This document shows, piece by piece, positions 24,738 through 33,720 of a stretch of DNA of 64,000 nucleotides. The stretch lies in the NCBI GenBank assembly GCA_034506395.1, contig JAPDPQ010000004.1, positions 1 to 64,000 on the forward strand, in the 5' to 3' direction. This DNA comes from a candidate division KSB1 bacterium (GTDB lineage Bacteria; Zhuqueibacterota; Zhuqueibacteria; Thermofontimicrobiales; Thermofontimicrobiaceae). A program made the translations under genes and the position numbers. Under the pieces are notes generated by a model. It did no database searches and was not told where the DNA came from. It saw only the letters and a list, made by a program, of their open reading frames with translations. Within the stretch, counting starts at the first letter, position 1. Every line of letters begins with the position of its first letter.

Positions 24738-25379
24738 TTAATGGAATTCAAGAATTTCTACCTTGCCTGTGTCGAGGTGGTAAAATGCCCCGACAATTTT
24801 CAACTCGCTTTTATTCAGCTTTGAAGAAATAACCAATGATTGATTTAGCCGTTCCATCTCTTTTTTTACATTGATTTTTGCCGCCTCATCGATCAGCGAT
24901 TGGCCGTTACCATGAGCATGATGAACAGCGGGCTTGATGGCCTCAATGAGCACACCAATAGAACCTTCCCCAGACAAATTTTTCTCGATCGATTCCACGC
25001 TTGCCGTGACTGCCCCACAGCGGCTATGGCCCAGAACCATGATCAGCGGAACTCCCAGTTCGATGACGCCAAATTCGATGCTGCCTAAAACAGCATGATC
25101 GATCACCTGCCCGGCGCTGCGAATTACGAATAAATCGCCCAACCCCTGATCGAAAATCAATTCTGGCGGTACTCGTGAATCGACGCAGCCCAGAATGATG
25201 GCGAACGGCTGCTGTCCTTTCGTAATCTCGAGGCGTCGGCTTTCGCTGCGATTAGGACCGATGGCTCTATTCGCAGCAAACCGTCTATTTCCTTCCAGCA
25301 AGCGATCTAATGCCTCGTCGGCAGCGATTTTTGATGTGGCGGTCATATTCAATTGTAACTCATGTTTGATATTATTCAC
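24738..25379 (-). CDS. Beta-class carbonic anhydrase
   Basis: 213 residues, starting at a GTG (25377-25379) that overlaps the upstream coding end by 8 bp; an ATG at 25346 is the alternative. Zinc ligands and the Asp-Arg dyad are in ILGCVDSRVPPE (Cys about 53, Asp-Ser-Arg) and VLGHSRCGAV (His and Cys, about 107-110), with FVIRSAGQ between. It interconverts CO2 and bicarbonate. Next to formate dehydrogenase subunits it may supply or remove CO2 at that enzyme (inference). There is no signal peptide, so it is cytoplasmic. Confidence 0.93.
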   Translation of the reverse strand: MNNIKHELQLNMTATSKIAADEALDRLLEGNRRFAANRAIGPNRSESRRLEITKGQQPFAIILGCVDSRVPPELIFDQGLGDLFVIRSAGQVIDHAVLGSIEFGVIELGVPLIMVLGHSRCGAVTASVESIEKNLSGEGSIGVLIEAIKPAVHHAHGNGQSLIDEAAKINVKKEMERLNQSLVISSKLNKSELKIVGAFYHLDTGKVEILEFH

Positions 25380-26172
25380 ATTTTACTTCTATTGATTCAA
25401 CAATATCCAAAGCGGAATCCAGCATGCTCAAGTCCGAAAAAATTGTTCCATCTTTTCCCGCAGGATGGCCGTGCCCAATTTTTTTCAGCCAAACTGCTGA
25501 TGGCTTGGTACCGATCTGCAATTCACCCTGCCAGACAACCGACGGTTGCCCCGATCCCATTTTACCGCCACTGTAATTTTGATCATTCTCTCTGGCAGCT
25601 TCTTTAAATGCATTATTGAAATCTTTTGAATGATTGATCTCCGCTTTGATGAGATACTTCCCTGGCTTCAGATCGACTGGGATTTGCCACTCTCTGGTGA
25701 AGCCAGCTTTGGGCGTTGCACCAGTGATCGTTGCCAGCTCAGAATTGGGATCGATCACTTTCTCCTTTGCTTTGTGCAAGTCGTGGCACCTGGCGCAAAT
25801 TGACTGATCCATCAATCCACCAGCTTGATGCTGATGAACCCACACGGGCAGCGACGATGGTCGGCGAATCTCACCTTTTTTCTCCCCTGGCGAAGATCGC
25901 CAATCCTGGACGGCCGTGCGATAGGTAACATAGAGTGTGGTCAAATAATTGCCCTCACTGTCCTCCAGCCAGAACGCCATTTGTGGCTGGTTGGTCACCT
26001 TAATCAGACCCAAGATCCGAAACGAATGTTGCCAATGAGCTCCAGGCTTAACCGTAACGGAAATTTTCTGATTTTGCATGGCTTGGGCTTGGGCCGTTTC
26101 TTTTTGAATCGAAATCAATGACCAAATTAGCAAAAAGGTCGACAAGAAAACAATGGCTTTTCGAGACTTCAA
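25372..26172 (-). CDS. Exported protein with single CxxCH heme-c motif (DUF2271-like)
   Basis: I place the start at a TTG (26170-26172), because AGGAG lies 7 nt upstream and it gives a clean signal peptide: Lys-Ser-Arg-Lys, then AIVFLSTFLLIWSLI and a cleavage region QAQA. The ORF extends to an ATG at 26253 that gives an implausible N-terminus. The mature 235 residues have beta-rich parts resembling DUF2271 (AFWLEDSEGNYLTTLYVTYRT) and one heme-binding motif, ICARCHDLHK. A periplasmic redox or structural role is likely. It lies between the ferritin-like gene and the carbonic anhydrase gene, overlapping the latter by 8 bp. How it links to formate metabolism is unknown. Confidence 0.7.
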   Translation of the reverse strand: MKSRKAIVFLSTFLLIWSLISIQKETAQAQAMQNQKISVTVKPGAHWQHSFRILGLIKVTNQPQMAFWLEDSEGNYLTTLYVTYRTAVQDWRSSPGEKKGEIRRPSSLPVWVHQHQAGGLMDQSICARCHDLHKAKEKVIDPNSELATITGATPKAGFTREWQIPVDLKPGKYLIKAEINHSKDFNNAFKEAARENDQNYSGGKMGSGQPSVVWQGELQIGTKPSAVWLKKIGHGHPAGKDGTIFSDLSMLDSALDIVESIEVKCE

Positions 26173-26248
26173 AATTCTGCTCCTAATTTTAATGGCAATG
26201 AACCCAATTTGGTCGAAAAAGATTGAGCAACATCCGTTGAGCAAAAAC

Positions 26249-26281
26249 AGCATTCCAAAAGCTCCGAGCTTTAGGAATGCT
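26249..26281 (-). terminator. Rho-independent terminator after the ferritin-like gene
   Basis: AGCATTCC and GGAATGCT enclose a second inverted pair, AAAGCTC/GAGCTTT. On the minus strand the structure is followed by GTTTTTGC. It lies 15 nt past the stop at 26296 and splits the formate dehydrogenase region into at least two transcripts. Confidence 0.75.
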
Positions 26282-26295
26282 AACCTCCTAACATT

Positions 26296-26811
26296 CTATC
26301 CACCCCATGGCATCCTGGAATATTCATCCGTCAATTTATCTCGAAACTGCTTGAAATAGAGCTCATGCGTCTTTTCCCAATCGGACAGCATCTTCAGTGC
26401 ATCTTTTGCCTTTTGATCGGTCACTGTATTTGCCATTCGATCATAGAATTCGCTCAGGTCTTTTTCAATCAGATAGGCGGTGTTAAACACCGTGACATCG
26501 GGAATCATTGAGCCTTCGATGGACTGCTCCAGCAGTTCTGATTGCGCCCGCTGTTTGAAATAATCCGATTCATCGAGCACCACATTTTGCACATGCTGCT
26601 GATCAATCTCGCCTTTGGCTTTCAGATCATTGAGGATGTCGCTAATAAATTTGATGTGCTTTTTTTCTTCCTCTATCAGCACTTTGAAGGCAGTGACCGC
26701 GGCGCCTGTGCCCAATCGTTCCAGCGACGTGCTAAAAAAACTCATGCCGGTTTTTTCCTGATTGAGGGCGTATTCAAAAATTTTGATCAGATTGTCTGTG
26801 ATAGATTGCAT
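26296..26811 (-). CDS. Ferritin-like/rubrerythrin-type diiron protein
   Basis: 171 residues, all-helical. Helix 1 has EYALNQEKTGMSFF, helix 2 EEEKKHIKFI (ExxH), a later helix AYLIEKDLSEFYDRMA and the last DWEKTHELYF (ExxH): the paired Glu and ExxH motifs of a four-helix diiron centre. No C-terminal rubredoxin domain (no Cys at all), so it is an erythrin-like domain only. Such proteins handle iron or peroxide in anaerobes. Placed between the MFS carrier and the CxxCH protein, it may protect the oxygen-sensitive formate dehydrogenase (inference). Ribosome site AGGG 7 nt before ATG. Confidence 0.82.
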   Translation of the reverse strand: MQSITDNLIKIFEYALNQEKTGMSFFSTSLERLGTGAAVTAFKVLIEEEKKHIKFISDILNDLKAKGEIDQQHVQNVVLDESDYFKQRAQSELLEQSIEGSMIPDVTVFNTAYLIEKDLSEFYDRMANTVTDQKAKDALKMLSDWEKTHELYFKQFRDKLTDEYSRMPWGG

Positions 26812-26841
26812 AAGAAAACCCTAAATAAAATGGTAATTGCA

Positions 26842-26875
26842 CTGCTTCCATCCATCAGCCGATGGATGGAAGCAG
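26842..26875 (-). terminator. Perfect 15-bp hairpin between MFS and ferritin-like genes
   Basis: CTGCTTCCATCCATC and GATGGATGGAAGCAG form a perfect 15-bp stem with loop AGCC, 36 nt past the MFS stop. No U run directly follows on the minus strand (GTGCAATTACCATTTTATTT). It is probably a terminator or mRNA-stabilising structure. Confidence 0.6.
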
Positions 26876-26911
26876 CTCTGAATTTTCATTATAGATGACC
26901 CTTGCGTCAAG

Positions 26912-28174
26912 TTAGGCAGCTTTCCTTTGCGGTCGTTTGTATAGCAAAGCAATCAAGAAACCCAATATCAAAAGTCCAGCAGCCACATAAAGGGCAATGC
27001 CTTTAAGCTGAGCGAAAACCAATGGGCCAACCACTCCCGCCACACTCCACGCCGTCAACATGGTGCCATACACTCGGCCAATATTCGCTGGACCAAAGGA
27101 GTCAGCCGCAAATGCTGGCATGGTCGCAAATCCGCCGCCATAACAGCTCAACAAGTAACAGGCAATCACAGCAAAAATGGTTGCCGAGCCAATTTTTGGT
27201 AGAAGGATATAAAGGATCGCCTGGGTCACGAACATGGTAAGAAATACAGTTTTTCTTCCAATGGCATCGGATAGCCAGGCCCAGAACAGTCTGCCAAGTC
27301 CGTTGAAGATCGAGGCAATAGCGACAATTGTCCCACCAGCCACCGCTAAGGCTTTTGGATCAGAAATTGTCTTTTTATAGATTTCCTGGGCCATCGGCGA
27401 TAGCTGGGATAGTAAGCCCAAGCCGGCAGAAATATTCAACAATAGCATTGCCCATAACATCCACCATTGCGGGGTTGTGATCGCTTGGCCAATGGTGAAT
27501 GAATCGGCAGCCGCGACAGTCTTGGCTGAGGGGGTGAAACCGGCTGGCAGCCAACCTTTGGGCGGATTCTTGTAAAATTGTGCTGCTCCAGTTACCAAGA
27601 CCAAGAATATAATACCCCAGATGTAAAATGTTGAAGAAACGCCTGATTGTAGGACTTTTCCGGTGTCATCCAAAATTTGGTAATGGTTGATGAGCGCTGG
27701 CGCGATACGTCCCATAAAAAATGCTCCCAAACCGAAGCCCATCACAGCTAATCCGGTGACCAATCCCCTTTTGTCTGGAAACCAGCGAATCAAAGTCGCA
27801 ATTGGAGTGACGTAACCAAATCCGTTGCCTAAACCTGCGATTAGTCCAAAACCGAGATATAGCAACCACAAATTCCCAATTTTGTCTCCATAGCCAGCCA
27901 GCAACGTTCCAAGCCCGAACAGGACACCACCAATCGTAGCAACCAAGCGCGGTCCCTTTCGATCGACCAAAATGCCTCCAAACGCAGCGGCCAAACCAAT
28001 CACACCAATGCAGATCATGAAAGTAACTTGAGTTGCTGTCTCTCCCCAGCCGTGGGCTGCGATAAGCGGTTTTTTATAGACCGACCAGGCGTAAACAGTA
28101 CCGAGACACAGTTGCATGATAACAGCAGCAATCGCAATAATCCAACGTTTGCTTTCAAGTTTCTCACTGCTCAT
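26912..28174 (-). CDS. MFS transporter, oxalate/formate antiporter (OxlT-like) family
   Basis: 420 residues, 12 predicted helices, with AAGGAAG upstream of ATG. Family features are MQLCLGTVYAWSVYKKPL in helix 1 (about 17-34), the MFS loop VDRKGPR (about 66), GLIAGLGNGFGYVTPIATLI (about 113-132) and RWFPDKRGLVTGLAVMGFG (about 133). Relatives exchange oxalate and formate or carry other small carboxylates. It lies 86 nt downstream of the formate dehydrogenase gene on the same strand, which makes formate or a related acid the likely substrate; that link is inference. Confidence 0.88.
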   Translation of the reverse strand: MSSEKLESKRWIIAIAAVIMQLCLGTVYAWSVYKKPLIAAHGWGETATQVTFMICIGVIGLAAAFGGILVDRKGPRLVATIGGVLFGLGTLLAGYGDKIGNLWLLYLGFGLIAGLGNGFGYVTPIATLIRWFPDKRGLVTGLAVMGFGLGAFFMGRIAPALINHYQILDDTGKVLQSGVSSTFYIWGIIFLVLVTGAAQFYKNPPKGWLPAGFTPSAKTVAAADSFTIGQAITTPQWWMLWAMLLLNISAGLGLLSQLSPMAQEIYKKTISDPKALAVAGGTIVAIASIFNGLGRLFWAWLSDAIGRKTVFLTMFVTQAILYILLPKIGSATIFAVIACYLLSCYGGGFATMPAFAADSFGPANIGRVYGTMLTAWSVAGVVGPLVFAQLKGIALYVAAGLLILGFLIALLYKRPQRKAA

Positions 28175-28206
28175 ACTTTCTTCCTTCTCAATTGTTCGTT
28201 AATTAG

Positions 28207-28235
28207 CTGACCGGTCACAATGTGTGATCGGTCAG
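28207..28235. promoter_or_regulatory. 12-bp inverted repeat between fdhA and the MFS gene
   Basis: CTGACCGGTCAC-AATGT-GTGATCGGTCAG folds with one G-U pair. It has no U tract on either strand. The TGACCGGTCA-type half-sites also look like TetR-family operators. It could be an operator for the carrier gene or an mRNA hairpin. Confidence 0.45.
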
Positions 28236-28259
28236 TGTGTTAAAAATCTGATTTGAATT

Positions 28260-30959
28260 TTATATCTTTTCAATCGACACCGCCGCCACTTTATATTCTG
28301 GGATCTTGGCAATCGGATCCAGCGCATCAATGGTCAAGATATTAGCAGCAGAATCGGCATAATGCCAGGGGATAAAGACGCTGCCTTTGAACGGCCGATT
28401 GGAAATGAGTGCCTTCAATTTAATTTCTCCCCGACGGCTTCGAACCCTAACCAATTCTCCGCCCTGGATGCCCAATCGCTCGGCATCTTTGGGATGAATC
28501 TCGATGTAATTCTCCGGCGCTTTTTCGTTCAGCACGTAAGAATTGCCGGACATTGTCGCCGTGTGATACTGATAGAGAATGCGTCCTGTGGAGAGGATGA
28601 ATGGATACTCATCATCAGGCGATTCGGCCGGTTCCAGATGCTCGCAGACCGAGAATAATGCCAAGCCACGGACAAATTTTTCCTTATGCAGAATTGCTGT
28701 GCCAGGGTGATCCTCATTGGGACAAGGCCATTGAATCCCGCCTCGCTCCAAGCGTCTGTAAGAGATTCCGGCATATGAAGGGGTGCACTTCCGAATCTCC
28801 TCAAAGATTTGTTCCGGTGTCTCTGGTGACAAGTTGGGATATCCCATACGTTTTGCGAGTTCATGAAGAATTTGGTAATCCTGCCGCACCTCTCCGGGCG
28901 GCTCAATCGCCTTGCGCACCCGTTGGACACGTCGGCTGGTGTTGGTGATGGTGCCATCCTTCTCAGCAAACGCCGGCGCCGGAAAAACCACAGTTGCCTT
29001 CTGAGCCGTCTCGGTGAGCATAATATCCTGAACGATCAACAAGTCCAGCTTTTCGATGGCATGCTCGATGTGGTTCTTGTTGGGATCGGACAAGATGGGG
29101 TTCTCTCCCATAATGTAAATCGCCTTGACCTTGCCCTCATCGGCCGCATTGAACATCTCCACAACTGTCAAACCAATCTTGTCATCAAGATTCTCGACGC
29201 CCCAGAATTCCTCAAATTTCTTTCGCACATCTGGATTGGTCACTGGCTGATAGGCAGGAAACACATTCACCAAACCGCCCATATCGCAGGCGCCCTGGAC
29301 ATTGGACTGGCCACGCAGCGGATTGATGCCCGCGCCGTATTTGCCAATATTGCCAGTCAATAGTTGTAAGTTTACCAGCGACTTGACATTATTTGTCCCA
29401 GTAATATGCTGGGTAATGCCCATGCAATATAACAATGCAGCCTTATCCGCTTTAGCGTAATCAATTGCAGCTTTTCGGATTAGCTCTGCTGGCACGCCGG
29501 TAATCTTTTCGACTCTCTCTGGATCGTATTTCAATATGTTCTCTTTGAAGGCCTCATAATTTTCCGTGCGTGTTTGGATGTATTCTTTGTCCTCCAGCCC
29601 TTCAGTGATAATGACATTCATAATACCATTGATCAGGGCGATGTCGGTGCCGTTGCGGTGTTGCAGCCAGTAGGTGGCATGATCCACCAGATCGATCCGC
29701 CGCGGATCAGCAACAATCAATTTGGCCCCTTTTGCGACAGCCTGCTTCACATAATATCCAATGACTGGATGGTTTTCCGTGGTATTGGAACCAATGATGA
29801 AAAACATATCGGAGTCTTTGAATTCGCGCATGGAGTTGGTCATTGCGCCAGAGCCTAAGGTCGCAGCCAGACCGGCTACGGTGGCGCTGTGTCAGAGACG
29901 GGCGCAGTGATCGACATTATTGGTTTTGATCACCGCCCTCATAAATTTTTGAAAGATGTAATTCTCTTCGTTGGTGCACTTGGCTGAACACAATCCCGCG
30001 ATGGCATTCGAGCCATACTTATTTTTGATCTCTAATAATTTGTTGGCGGTAAAGTCCAGCGCCTCATCCCAGGAGACTTCTTCCAATTTCCCATTCTTTC
30101 GAAGCAGTGGTTTGGTCAATCGATTGGCCGAGCTCACAAAATCGAGGCCAAAGCGGCCTTTCACACACAGCGAGCCTTCGTTGTCCGTATCCCCTTCAAC
30201 TCCATAGACCCGCACAATTTGATTGTCCTTCACATGCAATTCCATTTGACACCCCACGCCGCAATAGGGGCAGGTGGTCTGGACCTTGGTCATCTCATAG
30301 CTGCGGCCCTTGCCAATGGCCTGCTTCTCTGTCAATGCACCTACCGGGCAAAGCTGGACGCATTCGCCGCACTGGACACAGCTTGATTGGCCCATGGGTT
30401 TATCATCATCGCAGACGACGACTGAATGATTGCTGCGCCAGCCCATTTCCAGCACCCGATTCACCACCACATTGTTGCAGCCCTTGATGCAGCGGAAACA
30501 TTGGATACATTTATTGGGATCATAAACGATGCCTGGGCTGGATTCGTCAAGCGGCAACTTTTTATCATAAATTGGATAGGAAGGCGCTTCGATGCCAAGC
30601 AGATACGCCGCATCTTGTAATTCGCAGCGGCCATTTCGCTCACAAGAGATGCAATTGTGATGGCCATTGCTGAGCAATAATTCAACGATCATCCGACGCA
30701 CCGCCAGTGTCCGTTCGGTGGTGGCATGAACCACCATATCTTCCTTCACTGGAACCGAACAGGCTGTCTGCAAGCCCTTCATCCCCTCAACTTCTACCAC
30801 GCAAACTCGACAGAGCGATGCCTGACCAGTTTTTGGATGATAACATAAATGCGGGATTTTGATGCCATGCTGCAATGCTGCGTTCAGAATGGTTGTGCCT
30901 TTTGGAACAGTAATTTTTTTACCATCTATGGTCAAATTTACCAACGCTACTTCAGCCAT
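28260..30959 (-). CDS. fdhA: Selenocysteine formate dehydrogenase catalytic subunit (in-frame UGA)
   Basis: One gene of 899 residues. Reading through the UGA at 29892-29894 joins NNVDHCARL to HSATVAGL, exactly the active-site context where formate dehydrogenases carry Sec or Cys; the Sec is residue 356. Domains in order: plant-type [2Fe-2S] (Cys39, 50, 53, 67), NuoG-type His-Cys3 (about 100-112), two [4Fe-4S] sites (Cys151/154/157/161 and 194/197/200/204), then the molybdopterin domain with its own cluster motif CPYCGVGC (230-237) and the C-terminal dinucleotide-binding domain to 899. AGGAG lies 7 nt before ATG. It oxidises formate to CO2 or reduces CO2. The ferredoxin-like N-terminus fits electron transfer to NuoE/NuoF-like subunits encoded at 22.8-24.6 kb. 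A caller using standard stops would split it at 29843/29892. Confidence 0.95.
29863..29879 (-). promoter_or_regulatory. bSECIS-like hairpin for selenocysteine insertion in fdhA
   Basis: Starting 12 nt after the UGA, the mRNA reads GUAGCC-GGUCU-GGCUGC: a 6-bp stem (one U-G pair) capped by GGUCU, the apical loop seen in the Escherichia coli fdhF SECIS bound by SelB. Position and loop both fit a bacterial SECIS. It also encodes the residues VAGLAA, so it is constrained twice. Confidence 0.85.
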
Positions 30960-31084
30960 CCCTTTTCTCCTATCAATATGGATCGAAAGTCGGTTAAACC
31001 TCTCCAGTGGTCACGTGCCTCACTTTTGCGAAATTTAGACTTTTGCAAAAAAACGACTCATTTGAAGCAAAATTGTCATATTTG

Positions 31085-31112
31085 CGAATACATGCACATC
31101 TTAATTTGTCAA
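31085..31112 (-). promoter_or_regulatory. Possible promoter upstream of fdhA
   Basis: On the minus strand TTGACA (31107-31112), 16 nt, then TATTCG (31085-31090), about 125 nt before the ATG. The -35 is perfect but the -10 weak, so this is a candidate only. It lies in the 269-nt gap between the hybrid kinase gene and fdhA. Confidence 0.3.
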
Positions 31113-31228
31113 TTTAGGAATTAAAAAAGTCTTTTCGGCCTTAAGAATAACGATCATTTATTCAACATCTAATCGTTTTGGAAAAAATATAGGGTGACAC
31201 TTCCGATAGTGATCTGTGCCCTTTGGCC

Positions 31229-32725
31229 TTACGTTCCCTCTAATGGCAGATAAACTTCAAATTGGCTGCCCTCATTTAATTTGCTTGTCACTTGAATATG
31301 GCCGTTATGTAGCTCAGCGATCCTTTTAGCGATACTGAGGCCCAAGCCTGTCCCTGGGATCTTATCTAACTCTTTTCGTTTGGAGCGATAGAACTCTTGG
31401 AAAATCTTTGGCAATTCTTCCTCAGAGATACCGTATCCAGTATCAATAATCCTTGTCACTAAAAAGCCGGTTTCGACATTTGTTTTGATGAAGATCTTGC
31501 CACCAATGCGATTATATTTGATAGCATTGCTGATCAAATTGGAAAAAAGATAAGTCAGGGCCTTCTTATCTCCTTTAATCAGCGGCAGATGATCAGAAAG
31601 TTCTAACTGAACATGCAGTTGTCGCTGCTGGGCTTCATTCTCCATAAAAGCCACAAGATCAGTAAGAATTGCATTGACGTCAACAGCCGCTGGTTGCTGA
31701 GTAATTTTGCCCGATTCGATGGAAGTGAGGCTCAGCAGATCTTCGACCAGGTTGCGGAGCATTTCCGCCTTTTCGCGCGAACGAGCTAAGTATTCGGTCA
31801 TCTTCTCGGGTTTATCCTTTAAATAGCCCTTCAAGATGATCTCTAAGTATCCATCGATGGCGTTTATCGGGGCTTTCAGCTCGTGGGCAACGATCGACAC
31901 CAGCTTCTGGAACTCAACCTTCATTCGTTCCAGCTTTTTCTCTTCAGAGATATCGCGCAAAATCAACGCCAGGCCAGCAATCTCATCCCGTTTTTCTCGA
32001 ATTGGGCCGATCGTGACGGCGAAGATCTTCTCCGCTTGGGAATCAAAGATCACTTCCCTGGTGATGTACTTTTGATGCAAGAATATGCCTGAAACCAGAC
32101 ATTCTGCGATAAGTTGTTCTAATTCAGCGCAGTTTAGATTGCCCTGAATCGGAGTGCCAACTTTACATGGCGTTCTTAACTCCAGCAGCCGACAGGCCAC
32201 GGGATTAATTAATGTGAGATGAGCGTTCTTATCGACGGCGATCAGCCCCTCCCCCATACAATTGATAATGGTCATCATGCGGGATTTTTGTGCTGCAAGC
32301 TTCAGCAAGCTTTTTTCCCGTTCCTTGCGAAGCTTTTCGGCGCGCAACAGCAGCTCTCGACGCTCCAACCCTTTTCGGACCACGTTGCGCAATTCTTCTG
32401 GGGAAAAGGGCTTCGGAATATAATCGTAAACTCCCTTTTTCAGCGTCTCTACGGCAGATTCAATGGTTGCAAATCCGGTTATAATAACGATGATGATATT
32501 TTCATCATAAGCCCGAATTTGTTCTAACACTTCACTACCGCTCATCTCGGGCATCATGAGGTCCAAGAGCACCAGGTCATAGCGCTTCTGCTTCAACATG
32601 GCAAGGCCGAGCTTGCCACTTTCTGCCGTATCAACGCTGTATCCCAGTGGCCTTAGAGTTTTTTCACAGGCTATTCGAATGATACTGTCATCGTCGATGA
32701 CCAGAATCTTTGGATTTTCGCTCAT
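31229..32725 (-). CDS. Receiver-PAS-histidine kinase
   Basis: 498 residues from the ATG at 32725; an in-frame ATG at 32773 adds 16 basic residues and neither has a good ribosome site. Order: receiver (about 5-120, phospho-Asp55 in LVLLDLMMPE, Lys in YIPKPF), coiled coil (about 120-150), PAS (about 155-255, INCMGEGLIAVDKNAHLTLI), HisKA with VAHELKAPINAI, HATPase with NLISNAIKYN, DTGYGIS and GTGLGLS. No membrane helix, so it is cytoplasmic. A receiver at the N-terminus of a kinase suggests an intermediate phosphorelay step. It is the nearest gene upstream of fdhA (269 nt). Confidence 0.92.
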   Translation of the reverse strand: MSENPKILVIDDDSIIRIACEKTLRPLGYSVDTAESGKLGLAMLKQKRYDLVLLDLMMPEMSGSEVLEQIRAYDENIIIVIITGFATIESAVETLKKGVYDYIPKPFSPEELRNVVRKGLERRELLLRAEKLRKEREKSLLKLAAQKSRMMTIINCMGEGLIAVDKNAHLTLINPVACRLLELRTPCKVGTPIQGNLNCAELEQLIAECLVSGIFLHQKYITREVIFDSQAEKIFAVTIGPIREKRDEIAGLALILRDISEEKKLERMKVEFQKLVSIVAHELKAPINAIDGYLEIILKGYLKDKPEKMTEYLARSREKAEMLRNLVEDLLSLTSIESGKITQQPAAVDVNAILTDLVAFMENEAQQRQLHVQLELSDHLPLIKGDKKALTYLFSNLISNAIKYNRIGGKIFIKTNVETGFLVTRIIDTGYGISEEELPKIFQEFYRSKRKELDKIPGTGLGLSIAKRIAELHNGHIQVTSKLNEGSQFEVYLPLEGT

Positions 32726-32865
32726 CGCGTTGTTTAACTCGTCTGATCTCCCCCTCTTCGGGAGGCGGCTCATGCATTGAGCACTTCAAAATTTGCTGGT
32801 TTTCAAATTTAAGATCGCTCTGAGGATTTCAGCATGCTGCCAAAGGTTAAATAAGTGGCTTATAG

Positions 32866-33720
32866 TTAATGTGCAATTTTCTGAGCTGTTTCTTCTTTGC
32901 TCGCGAGCTTCTTCATCGCCAGAAGCGCCCTTACTTTTGGCATGACATCCTCAATCTTCACCGGTTTTTCGAGAGAAGACCAGGCCGGCAGAGTGGATTT
33001 TGCTCTTTCCAATAATATCCCATGCAAATCCATACGTGTCTGAGAATAGAACAACAATACCGGCGTTTGCCGGGCTTCATCATCCATCATCATCTTCTCT
33101 AAAAAATGCAATCCATCACTGCCGGCCTGAATATCTAAATCCACCATCACTAAATGCGGACGATCCTTTTTCAGCTTTTCAAACGCCTCGTCAGCGTTGA
33201 AACTCACCTGCACTTCAAAATTATTATTTTCTAAATTCGCCCGATGCACCTCGATAAATTCATCATTGTTATCAACCATAAGGATCTTTTTCGTATCCTT
33301 TGCTGAAGACTTCCGATCTTCGGACAAAAAAAAATTGCTTTTTTTGGCTAAGGCACTTCGAATCGCCAGCCGTAGATCTTCAGCACCGAATGATTCGAGA
33401 TGGTAATAGAATATTTTCTCTTGACGGACCTTCGCTTCCAGTTCTTTTGAGTTCTCTTTAGTTTTGACGATGATCTTCACTCCAGGGTCGATATCGCGTA
33501 AAATGTGAATCGCTTGCTCGATGGGTATCCCTTTGATGTTGGCATCTAATACAATGACATCAAACCGAGCGTTTTGGGCGCGATTGATGGCGCTGCCTAA
33601 ATCATGTTCAATGGCCAAGAGCAATTCATTTTTGTTAAACAAGCTGGAAATTTTTTCTGATTTCTTTTTGTTACTTGCAACGACCATCAAAACTTTTCCA
33701 GCCATGGAGCGATCGGACAT
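32866..33720 (-). CDS. Tandem two-receiver protein
   Basis: 284 residues. Receiver 1 (about 8-125) keeps the phospho-Asp in VIVLDANIKG but lacks the acidic pair (VVASNKKK) and the conserved Lys (YYHLESFGAEDL), so it is probably not phosphorylated normally. Receiver 2 (about 144-265) has MVDNNDE, Asp in VMVDLDIQAG and Lys in SLEKPVKIED, with Ser in LLFYSQT. No output domain. It may act as a connector or phosphate sink between kinases of the cluster (inference). It lies 140 nt upstream of the receiver-PAS-kinase gene on the same strand. Confidence 0.85.
   Translation of the reverse strand: MSDRSMAGKVLMVVASNKKKSEKISSLFNKNELLLAIEHDLGSAINRAQNARFDVIVLDANIKGIPIEQAIHILRDIDPGVKIIVKTKENSKELEAKVRQEKIFYYHLESFGAEDLRLAIRSALAKKSNFFLSEDRKSSAKDTKKILMVDNNDEFIEVHRANLENNNFEVQVSFNADEAFEKLKKDRPHLVMVDLDIQAGSDGLHFLEKMMMDDEARQTPVLLFYSQTRMDLHGILLERAKSTLPAWSSLEKPVKIEDVMPKVRALLAMKKLASKEETAQKIAH

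Noticed and set aside
28863..29363. Long antisense frames over fdhA and nuoF (also 22624-23271)
   Set aside because: Mirror frames of well-conserved genes on the other strand.
28260..29843. fdhA fragment as a separate gene or as a pseudogene remnant
   Set aside because: The frames join exactly at a UGA in the Sec position of formate dehydrogenases and a SECIS-like hairpin follows, so it is one functional selenoprotein gene.
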